Below are positions 63,523 to 64,000 of a DNA stretch of 64,000 nucleotides, piece by piece. Made by a program: the position numbers and the translations under genes. The stretch is from Lachnospiraceae bacterium (GTDB taxonomy: Bacteria; Bacillota; Clostridia; Lachnospirales; Lachnospiraceae), in NCBI GenBank assembly GCA_017465475.1, contig JAFTWC010000037.1, positions 1 to 64,000 on the forward strand. The letters run 5' to 3'. The notes below the pieces were generated by a model that did no database searches, was not told the origin of the DNA, and was given only the letters and a program-made list of their open reading frames with translations. Within the stretch, counting starts at the first letter, position 1. Each line of letters begins with the position of its first letter.

Positions 63523-63942
63523 CTATTCACTAATAACTTTTCGCGCAAAAGCTTTGACACCTTCTATCGCCTCATTCGTCTGAAAGGATGCAAGGTTGTC
63601 ATTGTCCTGTACGGAATACATGCCGACATATTTGAGGTTCGAATGAATACACAATCGTTTCATACCCACTTCAAAAGGCTCTGTAGCATATTCTCCGTCA
63701 TACCCATGAGTAGCAATAATAGCAACCTGTTTTCCTTCCCAAAGGCATCCTTCTGCGCACAACCGTACTCGTCGGCTACGTTCTGGCAAACATAACACTC
63801 CTTGCAAGGATTTATAGTTTTTTTCAAGTTCTATGTACTTTACCTCTGTACTTTGCTCCTTTAATTCCTCTATAAAATATTTACAGAGTTCAGCAGTATT
63901 GCCGTGAAGCCTTGGGCTTCCCATCAATATCAATACGTTCAT
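63523..63942 (-). pseudogene. broken flavodoxin-like NAD(P)H oxidoreductase
   Basis: The open frame of 139 residues starts like an FMN reductase (MNVLILMGSPRLHGNTAELC) and ends like one (GYDGEYATEPFEVGMKRLC, then LASFQTNEAIEGVKAFARK). Normal relatives have about 180-200 residues. The middle is scrambled: after an A7 run (T7 at 63818-63824 on the plus strand) the expected sequence continues in another frame (NPCKECYVCQNVADEYGCAQ, 63748-63812). The region corresponding to about 50 further residues is missing before LWEGKQVAII. So it carries a homopolymer frameshift plus an internal deletion. No promoter was checked in detail; bases 63943-64000 hold nothing recognisable. Confidence 0.75.
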
Positions 63943-64000
63943 TTTTCTTCTCCGATCTTGTTACATAAATCAAGTTTATGAATTCTATTATAGTTTGATT

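Overview
The window carries the replication-origin region of a low-to-moderate GC Firmicutes chromosome, most likely a motile member of the Lachnospiraceae (Clostridia). The reasons are the gene order around dnaA, rho-independent terminators, AGGAGG-type ribosome binding sites, frequent TTG/GTG starts, a flagellin gene behind a sigma-D promoter, a leucine T-box, and family-typical proteins of unknown function (DUF4446, DUF3881, DUF6240, CD3324-like). No transposase, integrase, CRISPR array or prophage module was seen.

Region 1 (1-12.6 kb): on the minus strand dnaA, dnaN, an S4 protein, recF, gyrB and gyrA run leftward to a strong terminator. Beyond it lie a second DnaA-box cluster, tRNA-Ser(GCU), and two consensus promoters firing out of the left edge, probably into an rRNA operon. 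oriC lies between dnaA and dnaN. On the plus strand rpmH, rnpA, yidD, yidC and khpB run rightward. Region 2 (12.6-23.5 kb): mnmE, mnmG, rsmG, a GNAT protein, a DegS/DegU-like two-component pair, parA and parB with three perfect parS sites, then DUF4446, HD-GYP and DUF3881 genes and tRNA-Arg(CCU).

Region 3 (23.5-32 kb): ATP-type PEP carboxykinase, then a five-gene polyamine operon (arginine decarboxylase, SpeE-like, agmatinase, carboxy(nor)spermidine dehydrogenase and decarboxylase). It lies behind a long untranslated region with its own consensus promoter, a structured RNA of about 230 nt closed by a 15-bp stem, and two terminator-like hairpins. Region 4 (32-43.2 kb): an ECF sigma factor with a putative membrane anti-sigma factor, a DUF885 lipoprotein, a sigma-D-driven flagellar unit (DUF6240 protein with a FliK-like C-terminus, flagellin, FliS), and an ABC uptake system of the TrpXYZ type.

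Region 5 (43.2-50 kb): a leucine operon (leuA, leuC, leuD, leuB) under a CUC-specifier T-box, followed by proS. Region 6 (50-59 kb): an apparent sigma-factor/other-protein chimera, a DUF4143 ATPase behind three repeats spaced exactly 33 bp, malQ, a nitroreductase, and a MalEFG-type transporter flanked on both sides by giant imperfect palindromes (about 300 and 250 bp). Region 7 (59-64 kb): a MerR regulator with a 19-bp-spaced promoter, a split chromate transporter, small membrane and DNA-binding proteins, a candidate 21-residue peptide gene, a NUDIX hydrolase, an XRE regulator and a broken flavodoxin-like gene.

The observations most worth follow-up are the structured RNA ahead of the polyamine operon, the long palindromes around the maltodextrin operon, the 33-bp iterated sites, the DUF6240/FliK-like flagellar protein, and the mixed polyamine pathway.
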